Below, in pieces: positions 25,494 to 34,332 of a stretch of DNA of 64,000 bases. The notes under the pieces were generated by a model. The model worked only from the letters and a program-made list of their open reading frames with translations. It did no database searches and was not told the origin of the DNA. The stretch's first letter is position 1, and every line of letters begins with the position of its first letter. The DNA comes from Paenibacillus sp. BIHB 4019 (GTDB taxonomy: Bacteria > Bacillota > Bacilli > Paenibacillales > Paenibacillaceae): positions 5,380,501-5,444,500 of the forward strand of contig NZ_CP016808.1 in NCBI RefSeq assembly GCF_002741035.1, given 5' to 3'. The translations under genes and the position numbers were made by a program.

Positions 25494-26293
25494 AGAAGAT
25501 AGGTTTTGCCAGCTATATAGCCATGCTTCTTATCGCCTTGCTTTCTTTCTCGGTTTTCCTCGTTCCTCATGATCCATATGCAGTGAATCTTAACGTCCGG
25601 TTGCTGCCGCCGAGTCCGCAATATTGGCTGGGTACCGATGGACTTGGCAGAGATCTGTTTTCGCGCTTGCTCATTGGAGGCCGGAATACGATCGGCGCGA
25701 GTCTGATCGTGCTTGTGGCAGCGCTGAGTATCGGTATTCCTGTCGGTCTGCTGTCCGGGTATGTTGGCGGCTTCGTGGATCGCCTATTTATGCGGGTGGC
25801 GGATTCCTTCCTCGCCTTCCCGGATTTTATGATTGCCATTGTGTTAAGCGGCCTGCTAGGGCCGGATATATTCAATCTAATCATTGCCATTGCGGCGGTC
25901 AAATGGATCGCTTACTCGCGTATCGTACGCAATAGTGTCAGGTCCGAAAAACATAAGGATTATATAGCGATTGCCCGCTTGAACGGGCTAAGCTCGCCCC
26001 ATATCGTGATCAAGCACTTGCTGCCGCATGCATGCAGCAACGTCATCGTCATCGCTTCGCTGGACGTGGGCAAAATTATTTTGATGATTGCGTCGTTTTC
26101 TTACATAGGACTCGGCATTCAGCCGCCATCACCAGAATGGGGAGCGATGCTGAATGAAGGCCGCGCCTATTTTCACCAGGCCCCTTATTTAATGCTTGCA
26201 CCGGGACTAGCCATTATGCTCGTTGTCCTATTGTCCAATGCTTGGGGTGACCGGATTCGCGATCGGCTGGATGTGAAACGCAGCAGAGAGTAA
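25490..26293 (+). CDS. ABC transporter permease (NikC/DppC type)
   Basis: 267 residues. PHDPYAVNLNVRLLPPSPQ and WLGTDGLGRDLFSRL near the N terminus are the standard NikC/DppC entry, and the EAA loop is in IARLNGLSSPHIVIKHLLPH. GLGIQPPSPEWGAML follows. Six predicted helices. ATG overlaps the preceding permease by 4 nt. Partner of NikB-type subunit in the importer. Confidence 0.92.
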   Translation: MKKIGFASYIAMLLIALLSFSVFLVPHDPYAVNLNVRLLPPSPQYWLGTDGLGRDLFSRLLIGGRNTIGASLIVLVAALSIGIPVGLLSGYVGGFVDRLFMRVADSFLAFPDFMIAIVLSGLLGPDIFNLIIAIAAVKWIAYSRIVRNSVRSEKHKDYIAIARLNGLSSPHIVIKHLLPHACSNVIVIASLDVGKIILMIASFSYIGLGIQPPSPEWGAMLNEGRAYFHQAPYLMLAPGLAIMLVVLLSNAWGDRIRDRLDVKRSRE

Positions 26294-26307
26294 AGGAGAA
26301 CAAGGCA

Positions 26308-27897
26308 ATGGGCATATTAAAAATAACAGGGCTTAGCTTACACGCAGGGCAGCAGCAGCTTGTTCATAACCTTCATCTATCTATTGAAAAGCAGCAATGG
26401 CTCGCTTTAATTGGTGAAAGCGGCAGCGGAAAAACGCTGACCGGCCTCGCGATTGGCGGCTTGCTGCCTCATGCTGTGCGCATAACGAAAGGGCAGATTT
26501 TGTTCGAGGGGCAATCTGTTTCAGAGCTTTCCGCCCAACAACTAAGCCGGTTGCGGGGCAAGGAGATTGCTTATATTTTTCAAGACTATGCGGGCATGTT
26601 TAGTCCCTTTATTCGACTCGGGAAGCAGCTGGATGAGACGCTGCAAGCGCATAGCCGCTTAGGCCGCAAGGAGCGGAAAGTGCAAATATTGTCTAGCTTA
26701 GGCAAGGTGCGTCTGCCGGCAGAGCGCGTATATAACAGCTATCCCTTTGAGCTGAGCGGCGGACAATTGCAGCGGGTGTCCATCGCAGCCGCGCTGCTGC
26801 TTAAGCCAAAGCTGCTTATTGCCGATGAACCAACGACTGCGCTGGATTATGCAACGGGAGAGGAAATACTCCGTTTGCTCATGGAGATGAAGGAGCAAAT
26901 CGGCTGCGCTATTCTGTTTATTACGCATGACCTAAAGCATGTCAGGCGTTATGCCGATGAAGTGGCTGTTATGAGCGAGGGCTGTATGCTGGAGTCGGGT
27001 AATGTGCGGGCAGTGCTGGAAGCGCCAACCCATCCCTATACGAAGCAGCTTCTTGCAGCTGAGCCCAGCTCATGGTCATCACCAACCTTTAAGACTGAAC
27101 GAGAACCGATGCTGCAGTTACAGCCAGTGGACACCGAGCAAACGATGCGGGAGCAGGGAGGCAGACTGGAGGCCAGCAGTGAGAATAGCTTGCTCGTCGC
27201 CCAAAATCTCATCAAAACATACCCGAAAGGCAAAGGCATTAAGGTGCTGGATCAAGTATCTTTTACGCTGAAAGCAGGGGAATGTTTAGGGCTGGTCGGC
27301 GAGAGCGGCAGCGGCAAAAGCACATTGGCTAGATGCTTGATGCTTATGGAGCCGCTTGACGAAGGAGAGCTCCAGTTCCAGCAAATGCCGCTGCATAAAC
27401 GGAAAGCTGTCGCGCGGTCGTACATAAGCGGACGTATTCAAACGGTATTTCAAAATCCAGCAGCCAGTTTGAACCCGAGGCTGACGATTGTGGATTCATT
27501 AATGGAACCGCTTGATATATTCAAGGACAAAGCGCCTGCATTTTTAGGCGATAGCCGATATAAACGGGATGAAGCGGCTGCTCTGTTGCTTGATATGGTA
27601 GGACTTCCAGCCAGCGTCATGCGGCAATATCCCCATGAGCTGAGCGGAGGCCAGAGGCAGCGGGCATGTATCGCCAGGGCGATCAGCATTGCGCCTGACT
27701 TTATTATTTTGGATGAGCCTACTGCGAGTTTGGATATGATCATTCAAGCCCAGATTTTAAAGCTATTGCAGAGGTTGCAGCAGCAGCTTGGTTTTGCCTG
27801 CTTGTTTATTTCGCATGATTTGGCAGCCGTTCAGCTCATGTGCAGCCGAATAATGGTGCTGGAGAACGGGAAGATCATAGATGAATCCAGCAGTTAA
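26308..27897 (+). CDS. Fused ABC transporter ATPase (NikD-NikE/DppD-DppF type)
   Basis: 529 residues with two complete nucleotide-binding domains. Domain 1: Walker A GESGSGKT (about 37-44), Q-loop FQDY, signature LSGGQLQRVS, Walker B LLIADEPTTALD. Domain 2: Walker A GESGSGKS (about 331-338), FQNPAASLNPR, signature LSGGQRQRAC, Walker B IILDEPTASLD. The pair of domains is split by an approximately 60-residue linker. In most nik/dpp operons these are two separate genes; here one protein provides both sites of the importer. It is the last gene, 14 nt after the permease. Confidence 0.92.
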   Translation: MGILKITGLSLHAGQQQLVHNLHLSIEKQQWLALIGESGSGKTLTGLAIGGLLPHAVRITKGQILFEGQSVSELSAQQLSRLRGKEIAYIFQDYAGMFSPFIRLGKQLDETLQAHSRLGRKERKVQILSSLGKVRLPAERVYNSYPFELSGGQLQRVSIAAALLLKPKLLIADEPTTALDYATGEEILRLLMEMKEQIGCAILFITHDLKHVRRYADEVAVMSEGCMLESGNVRAVLEAPTHPYTKQLLAAEPSSWSSPTFKTEREPMLQLQPVDTEQTMREQGGRLEASSENSLLVAQNLIKTYPKGKGIKVLDQVSFTLKAGECLGLVGESGSGKSTLARCLMLMEPLDEGELQFQQMPLHKRKAVARSYISGRIQTVFQNPAASLNPRLTIVDSLMEPLDIFKDKAPAFLGDSRYKRDEAAALLLDMVGLPASVMRQYPHELSGGQRQRACIARAISIAPDFIILDEPTASLDMIIQAQILKLLQRLQQQLGFACLFISHDLAAVQLMCSRIMVLENGKIIDESSS

Positions 27898-28407
27898 ATG
27901 CTAATGTTGTCGTAAAGACATGCGTATACGCGGCATTTAGTAGGCGTTTGTGGGGAGTGATTTTAAATTCATTATTGAGCAGGACTATACAAGTATTTTG
28001 GCGAAATGAACAAGAGTGGTTATTTATGTGAAAACGATTTGTTAATAATACGTTTCATGATCATGGTTTAGTCGATTCGTGTGAACGTCTTTATATAGTA
28101 ATACTCAGGGGCTCAATTATAACTGGGCCTTTTTACGTTGTCCAAAAAATGCCACAATACGTGGCACATTTTGCGCCTCTTTTCCCCAAAAATCAAATGA
28201 AACCTCTTCAGAAGTTCGGCCTCCTACAACAATTGATTGACCCTCAGATGATCATTTTAATATGTATTCAATGGATTTTTCCGGAAGGGAGGTGATCCTT
28301 TCAAACTAGACGAAGCATGCAGAAGCTGAGATTGAAAAATGGTTAACAAGCAGCGAGAGAGGAACAGGGAGGGGAAAGTAGAATACGAGAGAGGCGGAAT
28401 TCATGAA
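27898..28407. other. Intergenic region before the SLH protein gene
   Basis: About 510 nt without a convincing gene. It holds two hairpins with T runs (about 28108-28136, GGCTCA/TGGGCC then TTTTT; and 28145-28172, TGCCAC/GTGGCA then TTTT) that can end the ABC operon. A full anti-Shine-Dalgarno match GGGAGGTGATCC at about 28286-28297 is followed by no sensible start within 12 nt; it may be chance. Promoters were not resolved. Confidence 0.5.
28145..28172 (+). terminator. Terminator hairpin downstream of the ABC operon
   Basis: AAAATGCCAC-AATAC-GTGGCAcATTTT: a perfect six-base GC-containing stem extended by A-T pairs, with TTTTG after it. Confidence 0.65.
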
Positions 28408-31400
28408 ATGCGATTAATGAGAAGAAAAGCAAAAAGGCTGTTATTATGCCTAATAGCTTTGCTGCTGGTCTGGAGTGTTCCTGCGGCTTGGAGCGTGAAT
28501 CGGGTTGAGGCTGCTGGGGAAGCGCCAAGTAAAGTACCGTTAGCAATAAGTGAAACGTTCAACACAGCTAAGGAAATGAAGCTGACAGGCAAGTTGAGCG
28601 GGCTGGGGATAGACGGCATGCCTGTGACTTATTCCCTTTCGGCTGGAGATGGTCCACTGGTTAAAGCTTCCGGGACGATTTTCAGCGCAGGTCCTCCTTA
28701 TAGGCCAGGGTTTGAAGCCGAAAAAGTGTTTGATGGGGATGTGAGCACCTATTATGATTTTCATCATCCAAGCGGCGCTTATGTTGGGATTGATTTGGGC
28801 GAAGGGAATGAAGCGGTCGTTCGCAAATTGAGGTTTCATCCGCGGGACAAGTATCCTTCGCGAATGGTGGATGGGCAGTTTCAAGGATCAAATGAAGGAA
28901 CCAACACAGGGTATTTGGAAGATTTTTATGTGGTTCCCCCTATGACAAAAGATGGCTGGAGAGAGGAAGAAATCAACGACCCGACAGCTTATCGTTATTT
29001 GCGTTATGCGGCACCATTTGGCGGGTGGGGAAATATTGCTGAAATTGAATTTTACTTGGATATGAAGCCGCCAAAAGGAACGGTAACCCTGCTTGATCCA
29101 GCAGACGGTATATTTGAATATATACCTGCCCCTGGATATGTGGGCATCGACCAATTTGCCTTCAAGGTGAATGACGGTTCGAGCGATTCCGAGTTTGGCA
29201 TAGTGACAATTAATGTCCAGGATGGCGAGCCTAGTTCTAATGGAGGGGCACACTGGAGGTTTGAACAGCCCGCAGACGGTTCTTTTCAAGTGAAGGACTT
29301 GTCGGGAAACGGCAATGACCTGTATCGCGTTGATGTTATGAAACGGGATGTGCCGGATATTTTTATGGATTGGTCGGATGAAAAGCCGGCATTCTCGAAA
29401 AGTACGGGCAGCCTTCAAATTTCTTCCTATGACAGCTTCCCGGACGAGCTGTCTTATTTACGAACGGCAGATGATGCGCCATTAAATGCTATGACCTTCT
29501 CAGAAGGCTACACGTTCGAGACATACATCCGTCTGGCGAGCAGCTTTGATGCCGAGAAAAATGGCTGGATGGGTTTACTTGGACGTGGCGGAACAGGTCG
29601 TGATGGCGGGAAAATGGACGGCGACCGTAACCGGCCGCTCGCTGCATTATCGGTCTCCACAAATAAGGAAATGAAGTGGGCAGCATATCCGACAAACTTG
29701 AATGACTTAAAAACGAACTGGTCGGGCGAAATGTTGCATGACTGGATTCATGTGGCCGTTGTCAATGATTCACTTTCGACAATCATGTATATTAACGGAT
29801 CGCCTGTGCTTCGTAATGACGAAGGAGCAGCTGGCAATTCTGTTGGTCTGGCTACTGCACAGAAAAATGGCTCGTATGTGCCGTGGATTATCGGAGCTTC
29901 TCAATACAATAACCTATTTGAAAAAGGCTTTAATGGCTGGATCAATGAGATCCGCATAACGGATCGTGCGTTGGCTCCATCCGAGTTTTTGATCAATGAA
30001 AATGAAGCTCCTGTCAGCAGCGATCTATCAGTGACGACGGATCAAAATAAAGCCTACACTGGCCAGCTTTCTGCGATTGATCCTGATCTAAATACGTTGA
30101 CTTATGAAATCAAAACGCAGCCAGCTAACGGAACCTTGAACGCGAATGCGCAGGGCAGCTTTGTTTATACGCCTAATCCTAACTATAACGGACTCGATTA
30201 CTTCACGTACCGGGCGTATGACGGCAAAGCATATTCCAATGAAGCACAGGTGAAGATTACGATTATTCCAAATCATGCCCCTGTTGCAGTAAAGCAGGAG
30301 CATGCTGTTCGCTCTGGGGAAGTATTGAAGAACATTTTGCAAGCATCGGATGCAGATGGAGACGCCCTTTCATTTCGTATTGTGAAACAGCCGAGTAAAG
30401 GGAGTGCCACAATTACGGATGCAGCAACAGGCGCGTTTGAGTATGTGCCTGCAGTTAACGCGACGGGAATCGATTTCTTTGCTTTCCAAGCTTCCGATGG
30501 GAAAAATGAATCAGAAGAAGCCCTGGTCATCATCCAAATTAACGATAAGCAGCCTGAAACGGAAAATTGGGAAGCATCGAATTTGGAGTTCACTTTGCGA
30601 GAAGGGGGCAAGCTGACGGGGCGCTTGGCTGATGCAGTCACCGAAACAACGGAAAATATGAGCGTTCAAGTGCTGAAAGCTCCGGCGAAGGGACAGTTGA
30701 CAGTGACGGATTCCGTCTACGGCGTATTTGAGTATACGGCGGACGCGGGCGCGACAGGACAGGATTCGTTTGTATTCCAAATTGGTGCAGGCGGCCGTTT
30801 AACGAATGAAGCGTATGGCTTAATCCGCATTTTGCCTAATGGCAAACCACAGGCGACAGCATTAACGATATCGACACAACAAAATACGGCAATTACTGGT
30901 CACTTGAAGGCGACGGATGCGGAAGGGGACATGCTTCACTATGTTATTGCTACGGAGCCAACACAAGGAACCGTGACGCTAATGGATCATAATACGGGTT
31001 CATTTATGTACACCCCTCGTGCGGGTTTTATAGGTTCTGACAGTTTTACGTATACAGCTGGAGACGGCATAGCTGTCTCAGATTCCGCAAAGGTGAGCAT
31101 ATTGGTTGCTGCGCCACCTGTAAGTGGTGGAGGATCTTCTGGGGGTGGAGGAGTTTCTCCGTTGCCAACGCCGACGCCTGCACCTGTGCTGGAACCGACC
31201 CCAAGCCCGGCTCCTACTAATGGACCGGAACAGCCTGCTGGCCTTGCTCCATTCACGGATATGCAAAAGCACTGGGCAAAACCCGCGATTGAGCGACTTT
31301 ATGCTATGAATGCGCTAAACGGTTATCCGGACGGCTCGTTTCACCCGCAAGGGGAAATGACACGTGCTGAATTTGCCATATTAATCGTGAAGGTGCTTGG

Positions 31401-31785
31401 TATTAAAGCGGATGAAGGCCCATCATTCGACGATATGAACAGCCACTGGGCAGAGGATGCGGTGAGAGCTGCTGCCAAGCTCGGCCTTGTAGAGGGAATG
31501 AATACAAGAACCTTTGGTCCAAATGAGAAAATTACCCGCGAGCAAATGGCCGTAATATTGGCGCGAGTCTTTCAATTAAACACCGACAGCACGAAAAACG
31601 CATCGTTCAGCGATAATGCCGATATTTCCCCATGGGCACTAGGCTCGCTAAATGCACTCGTCGAGCTTAGGGCAATTCAAGGCTACAAGGACGGCTACTT
31701 CCGCCCGCTTCAGGCTGTGAGCCGTGCGGAAGCGGCGGAGGTTATCGTAAGGCTGCTGGATATCCAAGCAGCCAAACAGAAGTGA
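28408..31785 (+). CDS. SLH-domain surface protein with LamG-like and cadherin-like repeats
   Basis: About 1125 residues. Start chosen at ATG 28408, just before the signal peptide (RRKAKRLLLCLIALLLVWSV, ending near VEAAG); a longer frame from 28339 only adds hydrophilic residues. After a beta-rich N terminus (discoidin-like, about 60-230) there is a LamG/concanavalin-like domain (about 260-560), then at least four repeats of the Ig/cadherin-like type (DxDGDxLxFxIVxxPxxGxxT...GxFxYxPxxxxxGxDxFxFxAxDG, about 570-895), a Pro-rich linker, and three SLH domains (from FTDMQKHWAKPAIERLY) that bind pyruvylated wall polymer. A cell-surface adhesin or glycan-binding protein is likely; no catalytic domain is seen. 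Confidence 0.9.
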   Translation: MRLMRRKAKRLLLCLIALLLVWSVPAAWSVNRVEAAGEAPSKVPLAISETFNTAKEMKLTGKLSGLGIDGMPVTYSLSAGDGPLVKASGTIFSAGPPYRPGFEAEKVFDGDVSTYYDFHHPSGAYVGIDLGEGNEAVVRKLRFHPRDKYPSRMVDGQFQGSNEGTNTGYLEDFYVVPPMTKDGWREEEINDPTAYRYLRYAAPFGGWGNIAEIEFYLDMKPPKGTVTLLDPADGIFEYIPAPGYVGIDQFAFKVNDGSSDSEFGIVTINVQDGEPSSNGGAHWRFEQPADGSFQVKDLSGNGNDLYRVDVMKRDVPDIFMDWSDEKPAFSKSTGSLQISSYDSFPDELSYLRTADDAPLNAMTFSEGYTFETYIRLASSFDAEKNGWMGLLGRGGTGRDGGKMDGDRNRPLAALSVSTNKEMKWAAYPTNLNDLKTNWSGEMLHDWIHVAVVNDSLSTIMYINGSPVLRNDEGAAGNSVGLATAQKNGSYVPWIIGASQYNNLFEKGFNGWINEIRITDRALAPSEFLINENEAPVSSDLSVTTDQNKAYTGQLSAIDPDLNTLTYEIKTQPANGTLNANAQGSFVYTPNPNYNGLDYFTYRAYDGKAYSNEAQVKITIIPNHAPVAVKQEHAVRSGEVLKNILQASDADGDALSFRIVKQPSKGSATITDAATGAFEYVPAVNATGIDFFAFQASDGKNESEEALVIIQINDKQPETENWEASNLEFTLREGGKLTGRLADAVTETTENMSVQVLKAPAKGQLTVTDSVYGVFEYTADAGATGQDSFVFQIGAGGRLTNEAYGLIRILPNGKPQATALTISTQQNTAITGHLKATDAEGDMLHYVIATEPTQGTVTLMDHNTGSFMYTPRAGFIGSDSFTYTAGDGIAVSDSAKVSILVAAPPVSGGGSSGGGGVSPLPTPTPAPVLEPTPSPAPTNGPEQPAGLAPFTDMQKHWAKPAIERLYAMNALNGYPDGSFHPQGEMTRAEFAILIVKVLGIKADEGPSFDDMNSHWAEDAVRAAAKLGLVEGMNTRTFGPNEKITREQMAVILARVFQLNTDSTKNASFSDNADISPWALGSLNALVELRAIQGYKDGYFRPLQAVSRAEAAEVIVRLLDIQAAKQK

Positions 31786-31858
31786 ACCGGATTTTATTTT
31801 AGGCGGATTTGATAGACCCCTTTATCCAAGAGAGGATTAGATGCTGTTTTCTTCTGAA

Positions 31859-31890
31859 AGGTCGACCAGGCACTCTGGTTGACCTTTTTT
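31859..31890 (+). terminator. Terminator of the SLH protein gene
   Basis: Stem AGGTCGACCAG / CTGGTTGACCT with a 5-nt loop and TTTTTT. Confidence 0.9.
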
Positions 31891-31947
31891 ATGGGCGCTG
31901 ACCATTGAATAGTAAAGAAAGGTTCATGAGGTTGGGATTGAAGAGCA

Positions 31948-32838
31948 CTAAGATTGTTTATTGCCGCTTTCCTGCTTCATTAATTCAATAAAGCGTTGTG
32001 CCGCTTTAGACAAATAACGGTCCTTTAACCAGATAAGCCCGGTGGCAAAATGCAGGTCACTGTCTGAAATGGCAAACGATTGGATGTCATAGCCTTGATG
32101 CAGCTCAAGAACGGACTGCGGCACAATGGTTGCTCCATCCCCGTAGGCTACCCACTTCAACAATAGGGGAATATCCGAGCATTCTCCAATCACATCAGCC
32201 TGCAAGCCGCGATCAGCAAACTGCTGGATGATGCTTTTATATAGGCCGAGCCCTTCCGCACTGGGTAAAATAAGCGGATAACGCTGAATATCACGGTAGG
32301 AGCATTGATCGGCGGGGTGCAGGACATGGCTCGCGGTTACGAAATAAAAGGGCTCGGATGGGAGCTCCAGCACTTCGAATTCAGCTAACTCCAGTGGCAG
32401 CCGCACGATTCCAAGCTCAATGGAACGTTCATTGAGCAGCCGAACAATTTGGGCTGATTCATTTTGCTGGATTTTATAAGTGATGAGCGGATAAGCTTCT
32501 TTAAACTTGTGCAGCAGCTGTGGCAAAACGACGGATGAGAGCGTATTGATACCCAGCATTAATTTGCCCCGCGTACCGCTACCAATTTCCTCCACCTCCA
32601 GCTTGGTCTCTTCAAGCGCTTTTGTTAAAAATAAGGCGCGCCTGTATAACGCCTCTCCAGCGTCAGTAAGCTCCAGCGCTTTCCCGCTTCTTACAAAAAG
32701 CTGTACCCCGAGCTCTTCCTCCAGGCCTTTCAGCTGTTGCCCAAGCGGAGGCTGTGTCATATGCAGCCTTTCAGCGGCCGCTGTAATTTGTTTCTCTTCC
32801 GCGATCGCGATGAAATAACGAAGCTGGCGAATATCCAT
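31948..32838 (-). CDS. LysR-family transcriptional regulator
   Basis: 296 residues. N-terminal winged HTH MDIRQLRYFIAIAEEKQITA then AERLHMTQPPLGQQLKGLEE; the rest is a periplasmic-binding-fold effector domain. Start at 32838 because AAAGGA lies about 10 nt upstream and the HTH begins there; a frame from 32856 adds six residues. It is divergent from the cytosine-deaminase-like amidohydrolase, the usual arrangement for a LysR regulator and its target, with a short palindrome between them. Effector unknown. Confidence 0.9.
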   Translation of the reverse strand: MDIRQLRYFIAIAEEKQITAAAERLHMTQPPLGQQLKGLEEELGVQLFVRSGKALELTDAGEALYRRALFLTKALEETKLEVEEIGSGTRGKLMLGINTLSSVVLPQLLHKFKEAYPLITYKIQQNESAQIVRLLNERSIELGIVRLPLELAEFEVLELPSEPFYFVTASHVLHPADQCSYRDIQRYPLILPSAEGLGLYKSIIQQFADRGLQADVIGECSDIPLLLKWVAYGDGATIVPQSVLELHQGYDIQSFAISDSDLHFATGLIWLKDRYLSKAAQRFIELMKQESGNKQS

Positions 32839-32913
32839 GCGGCAAATCCTTTCCATTCCAAACGAAAAAAGTATGGAAAACGAATTTTTTAAATATTTTT
32901 AGTATGATGACAG

Positions 32914-32927
32914 CTATGTTACCATAG
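32914..32927. promoter_or_regulatory. Short palindrome in the LysR/amidohydrolase intergenic region
   Basis: CTATG-TTAC-CATAG, a 5-4-5 inverted repeat between the divergent starts, 30 nt before the amidohydrolase ATG. Possible LysR half-site; T-N11-A symmetry is not otherwise clear. Confidence 0.35.
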
Positions 32928-32956
32928 TTTTAAGCTGAAATGAAAGCGGGGCTGAC

Positions 32957-34180
32957 ATGGTGAATACATCTTACTGGTTAACCAATGTAAGGCTGGAGCA
33001 AGGGTATGAGTTTGAGGCTGGGCAAGTAGCGGGTACGAAGACTCGCAACTGCCAATTGCGGATAGAAGATGGAACCATTGTTGAAATTTTGAAGGATGGA
33101 GTGGAGCTAATCAGCGCTTTGCCGAAATATGATGCAAAAGGTTTATTGCTGCTGCCATCGTTTGAGGAAGCACATATTCATTTAGACAAAACCTATTTTG
33201 GCGGCCCGTGGAAAGCGGTCAAGCCTGCAGCGAGTATTTTCGAACGAATAGAGGAAGAGAAGGTGTTATTGCCCAAGCTGCTGCCGACGGCGAAACTGCA
33301 AGCAGAGCATATTTTGTCTCTAATCCAACGATTTGGCGCCACGCATGTGCGCAGCCATTGCAATATTGAACCCGTCAGCGGACTCAAGCGATTAGAAGCT
33401 ACGAAGCAAGCATTGGAGACGTTCTCTGGTAAAATCTCGGCCGAAATTGTAGCTTTTCCCCAGCATGGCCTGCTTCGCTCTGATTCGGTTGCACTCGTCA
33501 AGCAGTCGCTGGCTGAAGGTGCCACGCATGTTGGTGGGGTAGATCCGTATACAGTAGATGGAGATATTGAAAAATCGTTGCAAACGATAATTGAATTGGC
33601 TGTTTATCATGGTGCGGGCATCGATATTCATTTGCACGATGCACGCGAAGCTGGCCGGCAAACTTTGAACCGGCTAGCGGAGCTGGCTGAAGAAGCGGAT
33701 CTGCACGGAAAAGTAACCGTAAGCCATGCCTTTTGGTTTGCAGGCGCTGAGCCGCAGGAGGCAAAAGAAATGGCTGGACGGATGGCTAAGCTGGGCATGT
33801 CCATTGCTTCCACAGTGCCGATTGGGAAAATGAATATGCCGCTGCCGATGCTGAGCCGTCAAGGCGTGAAGGTGAAGCTGGTAACCGATAGCCTCACGGA
33901 TCACTGGTCGCCATTTGGCAGCGGGGATTTGCTGGATAAGGCAGGACGCTACGCAGAATTGTATGGTTGCCAAGAGGAAGCCTCGTTGTCCCAGACACTT
34001 GCCTTTATTACAGGTGGAATTACACCACTTAATGCGAAAGGCGAGCAGGTGTGGCCCAAAGTAGGCGATGCCGCCAGTTTTGTATTGACCCACGCGAGCT
34101 GTTCGGCAGAGGCTATTGCAAGAAAAGCGCAGCGTCAGGCTGTATGGTATAAAGGAAATTTGGTGAGTGGGGCTTTATAA
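32957..34180 (+). CDS. Amidohydrolase, cytosine-deaminase-like
   Basis: 407 residues, metal-dependent hydrolase. Motifs: FEEAHIHLDK (metal His pair), HCNIEP, DIHLHDA, TVSHAFWFAG and VTDSLTDHWSPFG (catalytic Asp and downstream). These match CodA-like deaminases and related members acting on pyrimidine or other cyclic amide substrates. The HLDK motif and length agree with that group, but the exact substrate is unknown. Regulation by the divergent LysR protein is likely. A strong bidirectional terminator follows. Confidence 0.85.
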   Translation: MVNTSYWLTNVRLEQGYEFEAGQVAGTKTRNCQLRIEDGTIVEILKDGVELISALPKYDAKGLLLLPSFEEAHIHLDKTYFGGPWKAVKPAASIFERIEEEKVLLPKLLPTAKLQAEHILSLIQRFGATHVRSHCNIEPVSGLKRLEATKQALETFSGKISAEIVAFPQHGLLRSDSVALVKQSLAEGATHVGGVDPYTVDGDIEKSLQTIIELAVYHGAGIDIHLHDAREAGRQTLNRLAELAEEADLHGKVTVSHAFWFAGAEPQEAKEMAGRMAKLGMSIASTVPIGKMNMPLPMLSRQGVKVKLVTDSLTDHWSPFGSGDLLDKAGRYAELYGCQEEASLSQTLAFITGGITPLNAKGEQVWPKVGDAASFVLTHASCSAEAIARKAQRQAVWYKGNLVSGAL

Positions 34181-34217
34181 GCCTCACGAAACTAGCGAAT
34201 TCAGCTAAACGAGCTAG

Positions 34218-34264
34218 AAAAAATGCCCGAAGGCTTCTATAAAGGAGCCTATCGGGCATTTTTT
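34218..34264. terminator. Bidirectional terminator
   Basis: AAAAAATGCCCGA (34218-34230) / TCGGGCATTTTTT (34252-34264), a perfect 13-base stem with an inner GGCT/AGCC helix. Confidence 0.92.
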
Positions 34265-34332
34265 GGTTAGCGATTATCTAAAATCAGGAGGTTAGCAGCG
34301 TTTAATGACTGAAGGCTAGTCGTTACATAAAA

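Noticed and set aside
28280..28300. GGGAGGTGATCC as a possible ribosome binding site for a small gene
   Set aside because: The only nearby starts lead to stops within a few codons, and the SLH gene start is much farther away.
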